A stretch of 64,000 bases of DNA from Actinomycetaceae bacterium. GTDB lineage: Bacteria; Actinomycetota; Actinomycetes; Actinomycetales; Actinomycetaceae. Below the pieces are notes generated by a model, which saw nothing but the letters and a program-made list of their open reading frames with translations, was not told where the DNA came from and made no database searches. The DNA lies in contig JAUMZK010000002.1 of NCBI GenBank assembly GCA_030528145.1, positions 105,431-169,430 on the forward strand, in the 5' to 3' direction. Below, in pieces: positions 36,937-45,410 of the stretch (positions within the stretch are counted from its first letter, which is position 1; each line of letters begins with the position of its first letter). A program made the position numbers and the translations under genes.

Positions 36937-38307
36937 ATGCCTAAGCCTTTCTCACAAGTAAATTCAGTTGAAATCTCGTCCTTGGACGTCACAGAATATA
37001 ACCGTGACATACCATAGTTGAACGTACGACACACTTCTCGCGAATGGTCTTCAATCGGAGACATGCTCGATTCATACAGTCCTTTCGGTGACGTACGAAC
37101 TGTGTTAACGTCACTTCGACCAGGTATCGGTTTCAATGGATATCAAGGCTCTGCTACTGCTATGTCCTTGGATCATACCCTTCGACGCTTAATCGGTCTG
37201 CCAGCACTCCCTACTGGTCTTGATAGAGATATTTACGGTGGCGGTAAAGGCCTCACTCTCGAGGATTCTGTCTTGTCATCCCTAGGCGAAGCCATCGAAC
37301 GCATGATTGGTTCATTTTCCTCATTGACGCCACAAACAGACGAGTTGGAGCGATGGGCTTCGGCAAGTGAGCTTGAACGTGCAGGAGAAGAGTTTATCGG
37401 TCCCGACGATATGCAACTATTTGCACCTGAGCAATTCGAAGATCCTAATTTTTTATGCGAACCTTGGTGTAGGGATGCAAAACTTTTATGGATCGCCGGA
37501 ACAAATCTGTTAAGTGGAGATAAAATCTATGTGCCTTCGCAACTTGTTCACCTTTTTTACATCCGCCAATCAGGGGAAGCTCGAGTTGGAGTATCTAGTT
37601 CAGGGGGCTTAGCAACACATCGTGATGTCTCAGCATCGCTAGCGCACGGTATTCTAGAGCTTATCGAACGCGATGCTGCCAATCTGTCGTGGTATTGCAG
37701 AATTCCACCACGCCCTATCGTTTTTGACCGAAAAATAACAGATCCACATATTGTCCGTTGGATTGAAAGCGCTCAACGCGCTGGTGTAGATGTCACTTTT
37801 TATGCTCACCGCACGGACTGCGAGGGTGTTACTGTGGTTACAGCGATATCGGTGGAGAAAGATCTGGATGACTTTTGTTATCTGGCAGGTGGTGGGGTAG
37901 GTGTGACACCTGAGCAGGCAATCCGCAGCGCAATCGCTGAATTAGTTCAATCAGAGCGAATGGTTAGAATTCCTCGACTTGCCCCTAACTGGAGAATCGT
38001 CCGGGGATTCAACCGTCTATTTGGCATCAACCGAGATGCAAGCAATGATGATTTTGACAGTTTCATCCAAGTAGTTCCTTTTTACGGATATGCGGAAAAT
38101 CAAAATAAACTTGATTGGTATTTGCGAGACGAGACTATCGAACCTATTGGACTCAGTGAGTTATCTACCAGATTTGCGCAGATGAACGAACTTGACGCGG
38201 CTCTTGAGATTTGTAAACGCTCAGGATTGACACCAATTGCATTTGACTTTGGATGCGCGCGTGGGGTGTTGGGCGAGGCTATTAGAGCCGCATCCATCGT
38301 TCCGTAA
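36937..38307 (+). pseudogene. YcaO cyclodehydratase, interrupted by a stop and C-terminally cut
   Basis: YcaO proteins use ATP to form azoline rings on TOMM precursors. ATG 36937 (GGAG upstream) opens a frame that meets TAG at 37015-37017 and then continues in the same frame for 429 residues; the only start after the TAG is TTG 37018 without a ribosome site. ATP-binding motifs are visible: SSLGEAIERM, HGILELIERDA and AIAELVQSER. The frame ends at IRAASIVP (38307), before the C-terminal proline-rich tail that active TOMM YcaOs need. Either a decayed gene or a protein made by reinitiation. No sagB- or sagC-type gene accompanies it. Confidence 0.75.
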
Positions 38308-38504
38308 TCAGTGCCCACATTTACGAGTGTATCATAATGCGTGGATTGACGATAGCGGACACGTTGTAAGGGTGGCAAGTATTCAGATTCTGCCATCGGC
38401 TGGTTTACCTCCCATTTCTCTAGCAGTAATGGAGAGCAGCTATAGAGGTGATCGCTCGGGTCGCCCTCGCTTAGTGGTCTGTCTACAGGGTGAAGGTCGA
38501 TGCT
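38308..38504. other. Decayed region after YcaO
   Basis: No intact gene. One frame around 38343-38425 reads DSGHVVRVASIQILPSAGLP, which faintly resembles the VVRV..PGL-type end of YcaO proteins, so this could be the frameshifted remainder of the gene. Weakly supported. Confidence 0.3.
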
Positions 38505-38802
38505 CATGTAGTTTTTACAAAATTACATGGCACTACATGAGGAATTACATGGAGCAGATGCTGGTTTACCAACGGTTTCTCGACTTCATGTAGTCCATGT
38601 AGTTCTTTTACTAAAAAACTTAGATTTGACCCTGACTCTGTAGTCCCCACCCCCCCTAAGCCTCCAGCGCAAGCAGGGTGGCACACGGGAGGTCTAGAAA
38701 AATAGGAAAGTTTGCACGAAAAACTACATGAGCTACATAGACTGCTCTTTTCGCTGATATATGAGGGAATACTCCATGTAGCAACTCATGTAGCCCATGT
38801 AA
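38505..38802. repeat. Eleven CATGTAG/CTACATG heptamers in two clusters
   Basis: Copies (allowing one mismatch) at 38505, 38523, 38533, 38545, 38587 and 38596, then 38724, 38733, 38775, 38787 and 38796, in both orientations. Clustered short inverted and direct repeats just upstream of a ParA-type gene fit a plasmid centromere (parS/parC) or partition-operon operator. Confidence 0.75.
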
Positions 38803-38864
38803 TTTTCTGCACGAGGCCCGGAAAACTGCATGAAGCCGCTGCCAACTCTCAGTGAAAAAGGTGC

Positions 38865-39251
38865 GTGGTGGACACCCCGGGGGCTTTGCAGGAAGCACTG
38901 TCGGATTGGCTGAAGGAAGCGGACGTGGTGGTCATCCCCACCCGCACCACGTCGAGAGACATCGAGCCGCTGATGCGCATGTGTAAGGTGGTGTTCAAAC
39001 ACGGGCGGACGAAGATTGTCTACGTGATGAACGGGTGGAACCGCTTCAAGGCGTCCCGCGACTTCATGGAATGGTTCGGCGGGCTTGCGGGCGACCAGAC
39101 GGTGGTCACGCTGCCCCAGTCCGAGGCATTCGTGCAGGTCGGAGCCGCTGGCGAGTCCGTGGTCGAGTTCGACCGACGCGGCAAGGCGGCGAAGGCGACG
39201 CGCGAGCTGGTGGACACGGTGCGCGAGGTCGCAAGGTTTCCGAGGGAGTAA
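38865..39251 (+). pseudogene. ParA-type partition ATPase, N-terminus missing
   Basis: The frame begins at VVDTPGALQEALSDWLKEAD, the Walker B region of ParA/MinD ATPases (hhhDTPG), and continues through the C-terminal half (VVIPTRTTSRDIEPLMRM, VYVMNGWNRFK). The deviant Walker A and first third are absent; an in-frame TGA lies just upstream at 38853. At 128 residues it is about half length and cannot bind ATP. High GC and GAG-rich codons differ from the host and suggest transfer, perhaps from a bifidobacterium-type plasmid. Confidence 0.75.
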
Positions 39252-39342
39252 CCGCAGGTCAGAGTTGTGTTGCGTATGGACAAATGCGACTCTACAAATG
39301 TATATTTGCACAAATGGCTAAATGATTAAAGGAGGGTGAGCT

Positions 39343-39573
39343 ATGGCGAACATGTTCGAGAAGTATGCTGCCGACCGCGAGGTCGAGCAGAAGAAGATAG
39401 AGAAGACGGTCGCTGCTAATGCGACGGATGACGAGAAGCGCACCACGCTCTCGCTGTCGCTCACGGTGAGCGATAAGAAGGCATTGAAGATGATGGCTGC
39501 GGAGCGCGAGACGACGATTGCGGCGATTATCCACGAGTGGGTGCAGGAGCATATCGAGGAGGTGGATGAGTAA
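39343..39573 (+). CDS. Ribbon-helix-helix-like partition/regulator protein
   Basis: A 76-residue protein. A charged N-terminus is followed by TTLSLSLTVSDKKALKMMAA, a strand then helix with the look of RHH (CopG/ParG) DNA-binding proteins, and an acidic C-terminal helix. Placed after the ParA fragment and the heptamer array, it is a good candidate for the centromere-binding partner. Preceded by GGAGG. Overlaps the next start by 1 bp. Confidence 0.6.
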   Translation: MANMFEKYAADREVEQKKIEKTVAANATDDEKRTTLSLSLTVSDKKALKMMAAERETTIAAIIHEWVQEHIEEVDE

Positions 39574-39794
39574 TGAGTAACAACTTTATTGAGCTTTTGT
39601 CGCCTATGGGTGGCGTTATGTGCAAGGGCGAGTTGGCCGGGAACGATGCTGGATATTCTGCGATGAAATCCTTCGTTAAGGAGCATGCGCACGTCGGATG
39701 GACGCTTTCTGTCTTCGATGCGCTCACTGAGTCCACTATCGAGATTGATTGCTGCGATTTGGCAGAGATGCCGAAGATTGTTTCGTATATTTAA
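39573..39794 (+). CDS. Hypothetical protein of the partition/RM segment
   Basis: A 73-residue protein, no family recognised. Begins inside the previous stop (TAATG). Contains two adjacent cysteines (EIDCCDLAEMP). Probably co-transcribed with the restriction genes downstream. Confidence 0.5.
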   Translation: MSNNFIELLSPMGGVMCKGELAGNDAGYSAMKSFVKEHAHVGWTLSVFDALTESTIEIDCCDLAEMPKIVSYI

Positions 39795-39815
39795 AACCTT
39801 GAACATGCGGTACCC

Positions 39816-39965
39816 ATGACGTTTATCGGCGAAAATCCAGTGAGTGAATCGTATGTGGTCGGCATGACGTGCACTCGCGGTCGTCTTAATATTCCGGGCG
39901 TCTACAAGGCAGAAAACGGCAAGCTGATTGATTTGGAGAAGCGCAGTCAGGAGGTGGCTGAGTAA
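39816..39965 (+). CDS. Small hypothetical protein ahead of the RM genes
   Basis: A 49-residue frame starting MTFIGENPVSESYVVGMTCT and ending directly (0 bp) before the ATG of the restriction-methylase gene. Codon use matches its GAG-rich neighbours. Tight packing supports it as a real gene; function unknown. Confidence 0.45.
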   Translation: MTFIGENPVSESYVVGMTCTRGRLNIPGVYKAENGKLIDLEKRSQEVAE

Positions 39966-41768
39966 ATGGCGAAGAATTTGACGGAGGATGCGGTACGCGA
40001 TTTGGCACGTAATATCCTCGGACTTGCCGACAGCGACGCAGCGCGTGCGGGTGTCGGTCAGCTTACGACGTTCAATCAGCTGGGGTTCGCGGGTGTGGCG
40101 GACAAGCCGGACGGCTGGTATCTGCCGAAGAACAAGGCAGATGTAGCGCTAGTGTTGGAGACGAAGGCGACGCGCATTGCCCTTGGCAAGGCGCAGGTGG
40201 ACGAGGTGCTGAAGAATGTCCGCATTGTACAAACGCAGTACGAAAAGGTTGTCGGTGTTCTGTACAACGGCGAGGACGTGCGCGTGTTCAAGGGCGAGGA
40301 GGAAGTCAAGACGCCCGACAAGTTGCAGCATGTCGGTTATTACCTGTCGCTCTATACCGTCGATAGCATCGACAAGGAGCGCATCTACCAGCTGACAGCG
40401 CGTATTAACAACTGCCTGCATTTCGAGTTCGGCATCAAGAACTTGTATCATCGCATGATTTTCACGGCGTGCGCGTTGGTCGCCGAGCGGTACGGTGCCG
40501 GATTGAAGCGCTTGAAGAATCTGGGATATGCGACGTTCCACACTGCGATTCACTCGACGCTCTCCAAGTCGCTGGAGGATAGCCGTAAGCAGAATGCGAA
40601 GATTGACATCCTGCTGGAGAAATATTCCGACATCAAGATGAACTCGACCGACAACCAGAAGGCAATCAACGACTTCATCGACTGGGTCGTCGAGATTTCC
40701 GAGTGCGTCAACTCGAACGAGTGGCGCGGCGAGGACGTGATGGGCATCTTCTTTAACGAGTTCAACCGTTACAAGAAGAAGTCCGAGTCAGGACAGATAT
40801 TCACGCCGGAACATATCACGGACTTCATGTACAAGATTCTCGAAGTGAACATGGATGACTGCATTCTGGATGCCACGTGCGGTTCCGGCGGCTTCCTTGT
40901 GAAGGCCATGGCAAACATGATTCGCGAGGCTGGCGGTATGGAGACGAAGAAGGTCGGCGAGATTAAGTCCAAACAGCTCTATGGCATCGAGTTCGACCGC
41001 AAGATTTACGCACTGGCGTGCGCGAACATGCTGATTCATAAGGATGGCAAGACGAACCTCGAGCAGATGGATACTCGCTCGGAGGCGGCCTGCGAGTGGA
41101 TGCAGTCCAAACCGATTACGAAAGTGCTAATGAACCCGCCGTACGAGAACAAGTACGGCTGCATGACCATCGTCGAGAACGTGCTTGACAGCGTTCCGGC
41201 GCACACACAGTGCGCGTTTATTCTGCCGGACAAAAAGCTGGAGAAGGCATCGAAGACGCAGATAAAGCGGATTCTGAAGAATCACCGCCTGCGCAAGATA
41301 ATCAAGCTGCCGGAAGACTTGTTCTTCGGCGTGGGCGTGACCACGAGCATCTTCGTGTTCGAGGCGGGTGTCGCGCAGGATGGTAAGGAGTTTTTCGCTT
41401 GCTACATGGTGTCCGATGGGTTGGCGACGGTCAAGAACAAGGGACGCCATGACGTCTACGGCAAGTGGGCGGCTATCGAGGCGCATTGGGTCGATGTGGT
41501 CGAGAAGCAGTCCGGCGACGACACGTGCCAGTGGGTGAATCCTGCCGAGCACCTGTCCTACCAGATGCCGCAGAAGCCCTTCGAGATTTTCGAGGAGGAT
41601 TTCCGCAAGACGGCGATGGACTACCTGATGTTCCAGCAGGGTATCGACGCAAAGGAGTTCGGCGAGAAGCTGCTGGACATCGCGATGTATTCGAGCCGTG
41701 TAAGCGCCGATGACGAGTCCGTGACCTTGACCATGCGGAAAGGCGGTGATGGCGATGGCGAAGATTGA
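39966..41768 (+). CDS. BcgI-like restriction-modification enzyme, catalytic (A) subunit
   Basis: Fused endonuclease and N6-adenine methylase of the type IIB / type I-like class, 600 residues. The N-terminal nuclease part has ADVALVLETKATRIALG near 60 (PD-ExK-type E.K). The methylase core has motif I LDATCGSGGFLVKA near 300 and motif IV VLMNPPYENKYG near 385. The enzyme works with the specificity subunit encoded next, which supplies DNA recognition. Since that gene is broken by an IS, restriction and methylation are probably lost or altered. GAG-rich codon use sets it apart from the host. Confidence 0.87.
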   Translation: MAKNLTEDAVRDLARNILGLADSDAARAGVGQLTTFNQLGFAGVADKPDGWYLPKNKADVALVLETKATRIALGKAQVDEVLKNVRIVQTQYEKVVGVLYNGEDVRVFKGEEEVKTPDKLQHVGYYLSLYTVDSIDKERIYQLTARINNCLHFEFGIKNLYHRMIFTACALVAERYGAGLKRLKNLGYATFHTAIHSTLSKSLEDSRKQNAKIDILLEKYSDIKMNSTDNQKAINDFIDWVVEISECVNSNEWRGEDVMGIFFNEFNRYKKKSESGQIFTPEHITDFMYKILEVNMDDCILDATCGSGGFLVKAMANMIREAGGMETKKVGEIKSKQLYGIEFDRKIYALACANMLIHKDGKTNLEQMDTRSEAACEWMQSKPITKVLMNPPYENKYGCMTIVENVLDSVPAHTQCAFILPDKKLEKASKTQIKRILKNHRLRKIIKLPEDLFFGVGVTTSIFVFEAGVAQDGKEFFACYMVSDGLATVKNKGRHDVYGKWAAIEAHWVDVVEKQSGDDTCQWVNPAEHLSYQMPQKPFEIFEEDFRKTAMDYLMFQQGIDAKEFGEKLLDIAMYSSRVSADDESVTLTMRKGGDGDGED

Positions 41769-42476
41769 TACGAGCGGATGGAAGCCATTTATTGTTGGTG
41801 AGATGTTTGATATCCATCCAACTAAAGCATACAAGATGACAAATGCACAGTTGATGGATAACGGTGATAATCCGGTTGTTGTCAATTCGAGTTACAACAA
41901 TGGCATAGGTGGATATTCGTCGCAAACAGTCACCGAAAAGGGCGGGATGATTACATTCAGTGATACTACGACCGCGGATGCAATTTTCTATCAACCTAAT
42001 GATTTTATTGGTTATCCACATGTACAGGGAATGTATCCAAAAGGTGCATATGCGGCGAACTGGCAAGAGCCACAATTGCTGTTTTTTGTGGCAGCCTTCA
42101 GAAAAGCCGCTGTTATTCGCGGGTTTGATTATGCCTATAAGTTTACTCGTGAGATAGCGTCAAACATGGAGGTTCTACTTCCTGTCGATGCGTCTGGCGA
42201 GCCTGATTGGGCGTATATGGACGAGTACATGTCGGCGGTCATGAGAGAGTCTGAGGCAGGTCTTGAGAGTCTGAGGCAAGCTGATGGCGAGAAGCTAACT
42301 GTCAATACATGTGATTGGAAAGAGTTTGTCGTTGGGGAGCTTTTCCCATCTATGGTAAAGCCGCCTGTACTCCATACTCGTCAAGTGGTCGAGGCTGATG
42401 AAGGCATTCCTTATGTAGTGCGCACGAAATTTAACAACGGGGCCCGACCCCCGGAAAGTAGACACATCGGGGGCAG

Positions 42477-43371
42477 TTATGCTGCTTGTTTTATTGTAGC
42501 TGATTCGAGGGATTCGAAGATGTCTGGGGCAAGGTATCGACACCAGGAGTGCCGCCTTCTGGTGTTGTAGCGCATGCACCACCGGAAGACTTCCTGGCGG
42601 CAGGCGATCGGATTGTCAAAGACTTTCCTATCACGCAAGACTTCCCGCTTGAGCGTGGCGTTAAAGGATTCTGCTAGGGCGTTATCCGCACTCGTTCCTA
42701 CCGCTCCCATGGACTGGCGCACTCCCAACGACGAGCAATAGCTCCTAAAGGCTTGTGAGGTGTAAACACTGCCGTGATCGGAATGGAATACAGCCCCGTC
42801 AAGACTGCCACGCACACCGTGCGCGTGGGCTAGAGCATCGACGACCAGTAAGACGCGCATGTGGTCTGCGAGCGCATAACCTGCAAGTTTCCGCGAGTAA
42901 GTGTCAATAACAGTGGCCAAGTACATGTTCTTACCCTCTTTGCAGGGCAGGTAGGTGATGTCGCCGACATAAACGCGGTTTGGCTCGTTAGCTGCGAATT
43001 TACGGCCTACTAAATCCGGCATGACGTGGTGGCCAGGCTTGCGCCTGGTAGTGACACATCGGCGGCGCTTGGTAAAGCCTTTCAGCCCCATGGCTTTCAT
43101 GATGCGCGACCTTCTTGTGATTTATCGGGCCAAAGCTCGTATCGGCTTTAAGGCTTGCAGCGATACGTTTAGCACCATAAAGCCCGTGCTCATCATCGAA
43201 GATGGTCCTGATTCGTGCACCTATAACAGCATCAGAACACGTCTTTAACCTGCGTTCTTCGCGGGTGTTGACCCATTTGTAGAACGAGGAACGGTTGAGC
43301 TTTAACACGTGGCACATCCGCTTGACCGAGTATTCGGTTCGGTGGTCATAGACAAACTGGAAGCGGATCAT
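42477..43371 (-). pseudogene. IS3-family transposase OrfB, frameshifted
   Basis: DDE integrase-type transposase. The N-terminal part (43371 down to about 43110) has YSVKRMCHVLKLNRSSFYKW and GLYGAKRIAASL; the catalytic part (from about 43108) has the three acidic residues in VYVGDITYL, FHSDHGSVYTS and NALAESFNATLK. The frames meet at INHKKV / RIMKAMGLKG, where GTCGCGCATC appears to have lost one GC unit from a GCGCGC run. Inactive unless this is a sequencing error. Confidence 0.85.
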
Positions 43372-43667
43372 CAGTGAGTCTCTTCGGCAAAATATTTCGC
43401 GGCCTTGCGCAAGATGTCACGCTCTTCACGGAGCTTGGCGTTTTCTTTTTCCAGCTGACGGATGCGTTCTGCTTCGGACGCCGCTGTGGCATCAGCTCGT
43501 GATTGAGCCATTCGGGTGCGCTTGCCTGTGCCGTATTGCTTGAGCCAGGTGTGAAGTGAGGCGCGGCTGATTCCAAGCTCAGCAGACGCCGCCTTCATCG
43601 AGAGGTCCTCGTTATTTTCGTAGAGGGCTACGGCATCGCGTTTGAACTGTTCGGAATACCTAGACAT
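43371..43667 (-). CDS. IS3-family transposase OrfA
   Basis: A 98-residue DNA-binding protein with a helix-turn-helix (MKAASAELGISRASLHTWLK) and a leucine-zipper-like coiled coil (ERIRQLEKENAKLREERD). It binds the IS ends and is normally fused to OrfB by programmed frameshifting; here OrfB begins one base within its stop (TGATG). Confidence 0.92.
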   Translation of the reverse strand: MSRYSEQFKRDAVALYENNEDLSMKAASAELGISRASLHTWLKQYGTGKRTRMAQSRADATAASEAERIRQLEKENAKLREERDILRKAAKYFAEETH

Positions 43668-43921
43668 GGTGGTAGATTACCTTTCTTCCCAACCCAACAG
43701 GGCCGGGTATCAGGTGTCTACCTCACGGGGGTCAGGTCCCTCATAAGTATCCGTATAATTACGGCCTGTTTCCTGACCTTCTGAAGGAAGAACGTATCAA
43801 ACTTCCTGTCGATTCGTCTGGTGAACCTGATTGGGTGTACATGGATAAGTACATGCGAGCGGTAATGAACAACACGCAAGACGATTTGTCTGCCATGCAG
43901 GCAATCGGTTAAAGATAAGCA

Positions 43922-43952
43922 AAGCCCGCCGTTCCGTGAGGGTGGCGGGCTT
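43922..43952 (+). terminator. Terminator after the RM genes
   Basis: Stem AAGCCCGCC / GGCGGGCTT with a 13-base loop, 9 bp after the end of the specificity gene. Confidence 0.8.
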
Positions 43953-44012
43953 ATATCCAAAGGAGAGAACTATGAAAACCTATAAGAAAAAATTACGGGA
44001 GGGGGTGAGCGC

Positions 44013-44765
44013 TTGGCGAGGCGTAAGAAAACCGAGCTGAACGACAACAACCTCGCTATCGCCTACTATCGCTTCTCCTCCCACTCGCAAAATGAAGCGA
44101 GCATCGACCAACAGCGCGAGCTTGCGCACGACTGGGCTGACGCCCACGGGTTCCGCATCGTGAAGGAATACGAGGACGCGACCATATCCGGCACCACGGA
44201 GAACCGACCGGGGTTCCAGCAGATGCTGTCGGAGGTCGCGAAAATCCGTCCCCGTCTCCTCATCATGTGGAAGACCGACCGTCTGGGGCGCGACAAGTAC
44301 GTGCTTGCGATGGCGAAGCGCACCATCCGCGACGCGGGCTGCGAGATTCACCTGCTGGCGGAGAACATCCCCACCGACGGGCCGGAGGGCGTGCTCATCG
44401 AGGGCCTGATTGACGCGATGGCGGAGTATTACAGCCGCCAGCTGTCACAGAACATCCAGCGCGGCATGGACTACAACGCCCAGCACGCGCTCTACAACGG
44501 GCACAAGCTGTTCGGCTACGGCGTCGACAAGACCACGAAGAAGTACGTAGTGGACCCGGACACCGCGCCATTCGTGCAGCGGATGTTCGCGGAGTACGCG
44601 GCGGGCAAGGCGATGCAGAAAATCTGCGACGAGATGAACGCCCAGGGGCTGCGCACCACGCGCGGCGCAATCCCCGGGTGGCTACCCGAAACCATAGACG
44701 CCTGGCAAACAAACCGACCCGGACAAGGGCACCGCACCGACCTCGCAAACAATAATCAAGTCTAA
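44013..44765 (+). pseudogene. Large serine recombinase, C-terminally truncated
   Basis: Site-specific recombinase of the resolvase/integrase superfamily. The 250-residue product has the catalytic N domain (AIAYYRFSSHSQNEASIDQQ with the nucleophilic Ser; MWKTDRLGRDKYVLA) and the start of the recombinase domain (HKLFGYGVDKTTKKYVVDPD). After MNAQGLRTTRGA the sequence changes to an unrelated proline-rich tail, and the zinc ribbon and coiled coil of full proteins (450-550 residues) are missing. TTG start with GGGAGGGGG upstream. GAG-rich codons like the RM genes. Unlikely to be active as an integrase. Confidence 0.8.
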
Positions 44766-44783
44766 GGTAATCCATAGTCAGAT

Positions 44784-45014
44784 TTACTTGCCTTGTTTCG
44801 TGTTGTCTTTGCCTGCTTTGATCTTGGCGCCGGTTAATAACAAGGCTGGTAGGGGCGGGAATAGTCCTGCTTCTGCCCCAGGAATCTTCTTTTTCAAAGC
44901 ATCGTAGTCTGAGTATTTGTCCCGCTCCCGCGAAAGGTGTTTCTCGATGATTTTGTCGAGAGCTTCCTGGGAGGTAATCGCCTCAAACGAGGACTTAGTT
45001 TCCGTATCTGTCAC
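44784..45014 (-). pseudogene. Phage scaffolding protein, N-terminal fragment
   Basis: A 76-residue frame beginning MTDTETKSSFEAITSQEALD and continuing KIIEKHLSRERDKYSDYDAL, the typical N-terminus of DUF4355-type phage scaffold proteins. The rest of the coiled-coil body is missing, with an abrupt end in PALLLTGAKIKAGKDNTKQG. In an intact head module the major capsid gene would follow. Prophage remnant. Confidence 0.6.
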
Positions 45015-45054
45015 GTTAGTTGCTCCTTTCTTGAGCGCCGTTTATGACCCGTCG

Positions 45055-45125
45055 GCCATGCTGGTTGGGTACAACAAAACCCGCCACCCTAAACGGGGGA
45101 GCGGGCACAAACAAATGCTGGGTTT
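45055..45125 (-). terminator. Possible hairpin between phage-remnant genes
   Basis: AACCCGCCACCC ... GGGGGAGCGGG and further CCCAGCATTTG lie in the gap between the acidic gene and the scaffold fragment. Base pairing is imperfect, so this is a weak call. Confidence 0.3.
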
Positions 45126-45128
45126 TAT

Positions 45129-45398
45129 TTACTTACGCAAATAAATCTCCTGCAAGTCTTCAAATTCTTCGTGAAGATAATCTAAATCACTCTCGCCAAA
45201 TTCTTTAAACTTCTCATACACATCTTCAGGAAGTTTTACATCATGATCAATGAGTATGTCAGCGGCCATCGAACATGCTGCTAATTCATCATGAACATAG
45301 ACCTCTCGCAACTCTTCAGAACCGACGTCTGTGTTTGTACGACACGCTTCGACCAAGGAAAACAATGATTCCGCGAGTTCGCTCAACTGGGTAGACAT
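45129..45398 (-). CDS. Acidic small protein, candidate EndoU immunity protein
   Basis: An 89-residue protein with about 24 Asp/Glu and 7 Lys/Arg, including LHEEFEDLQEIYL at the end. No family is recognised. It starts 12 bp after the stop of the MuF-EndoU gene on the same strand. Small acidic proteins directly downstream of polymorphic toxins are commonly their immunity partners, so this role is inferred from position and charge. Confidence 0.5.
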   Translation of the reverse strand: MSTQLSELAESLFSLVEACRTNTDVGSEELREVYVHDELAACSMAADILIDHDVKLPEDVYEKFKEFGESDLDYLHEEFEDLQEIYLRK

Positions 45399-45410
45399 AA
45401 ACAGATATTA

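Larger units (their letters stand above)
42439..43740 (-). mobile_element. IS3-family insertion sequence
   Basis: About 1.3 kb bounded by imperfect inverted repeats: left GGGGCCCGACCCCCGGAAAG (42439 on) and right end, read inward, GGGACCTGACCCCCGTGAGG, both continuing GTAGACAC. It encodes OrfA and OrfB on the minus strand. I find no clear target duplication, in line with loss of flanking DNA from the specificity gene. Confidence 0.9.
41755..43912 (+). pseudogene. Restriction specificity (S/B) subunit, split by an IS with internal loss
   Basis: Left part 41755-42438: MAKIDTSGWKPFIVGEMF, a complete first target-recognition half ending LLPVDASGEPDWAYMDEYM, then the start of the second half to RTKFNNG. 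Right part 43741-43912 resumes at YPYNYGLFPDLLKEERI and ends with LPVDSSGEPDWVYMDKYM, the mirror of the first half. By comparison with half one, roughly 80 residues of half two are missing, so the insertion came with a deletion. Starts overlapping the A subunit by 14 bp. Confidence 0.82.

Noticed and set aside
38500..38810. CRISPR-like array
   Set aside because: The CATGTAG units are only 7 bp, occur in both orientations and have irregular spacing; no cas genes are nearby.
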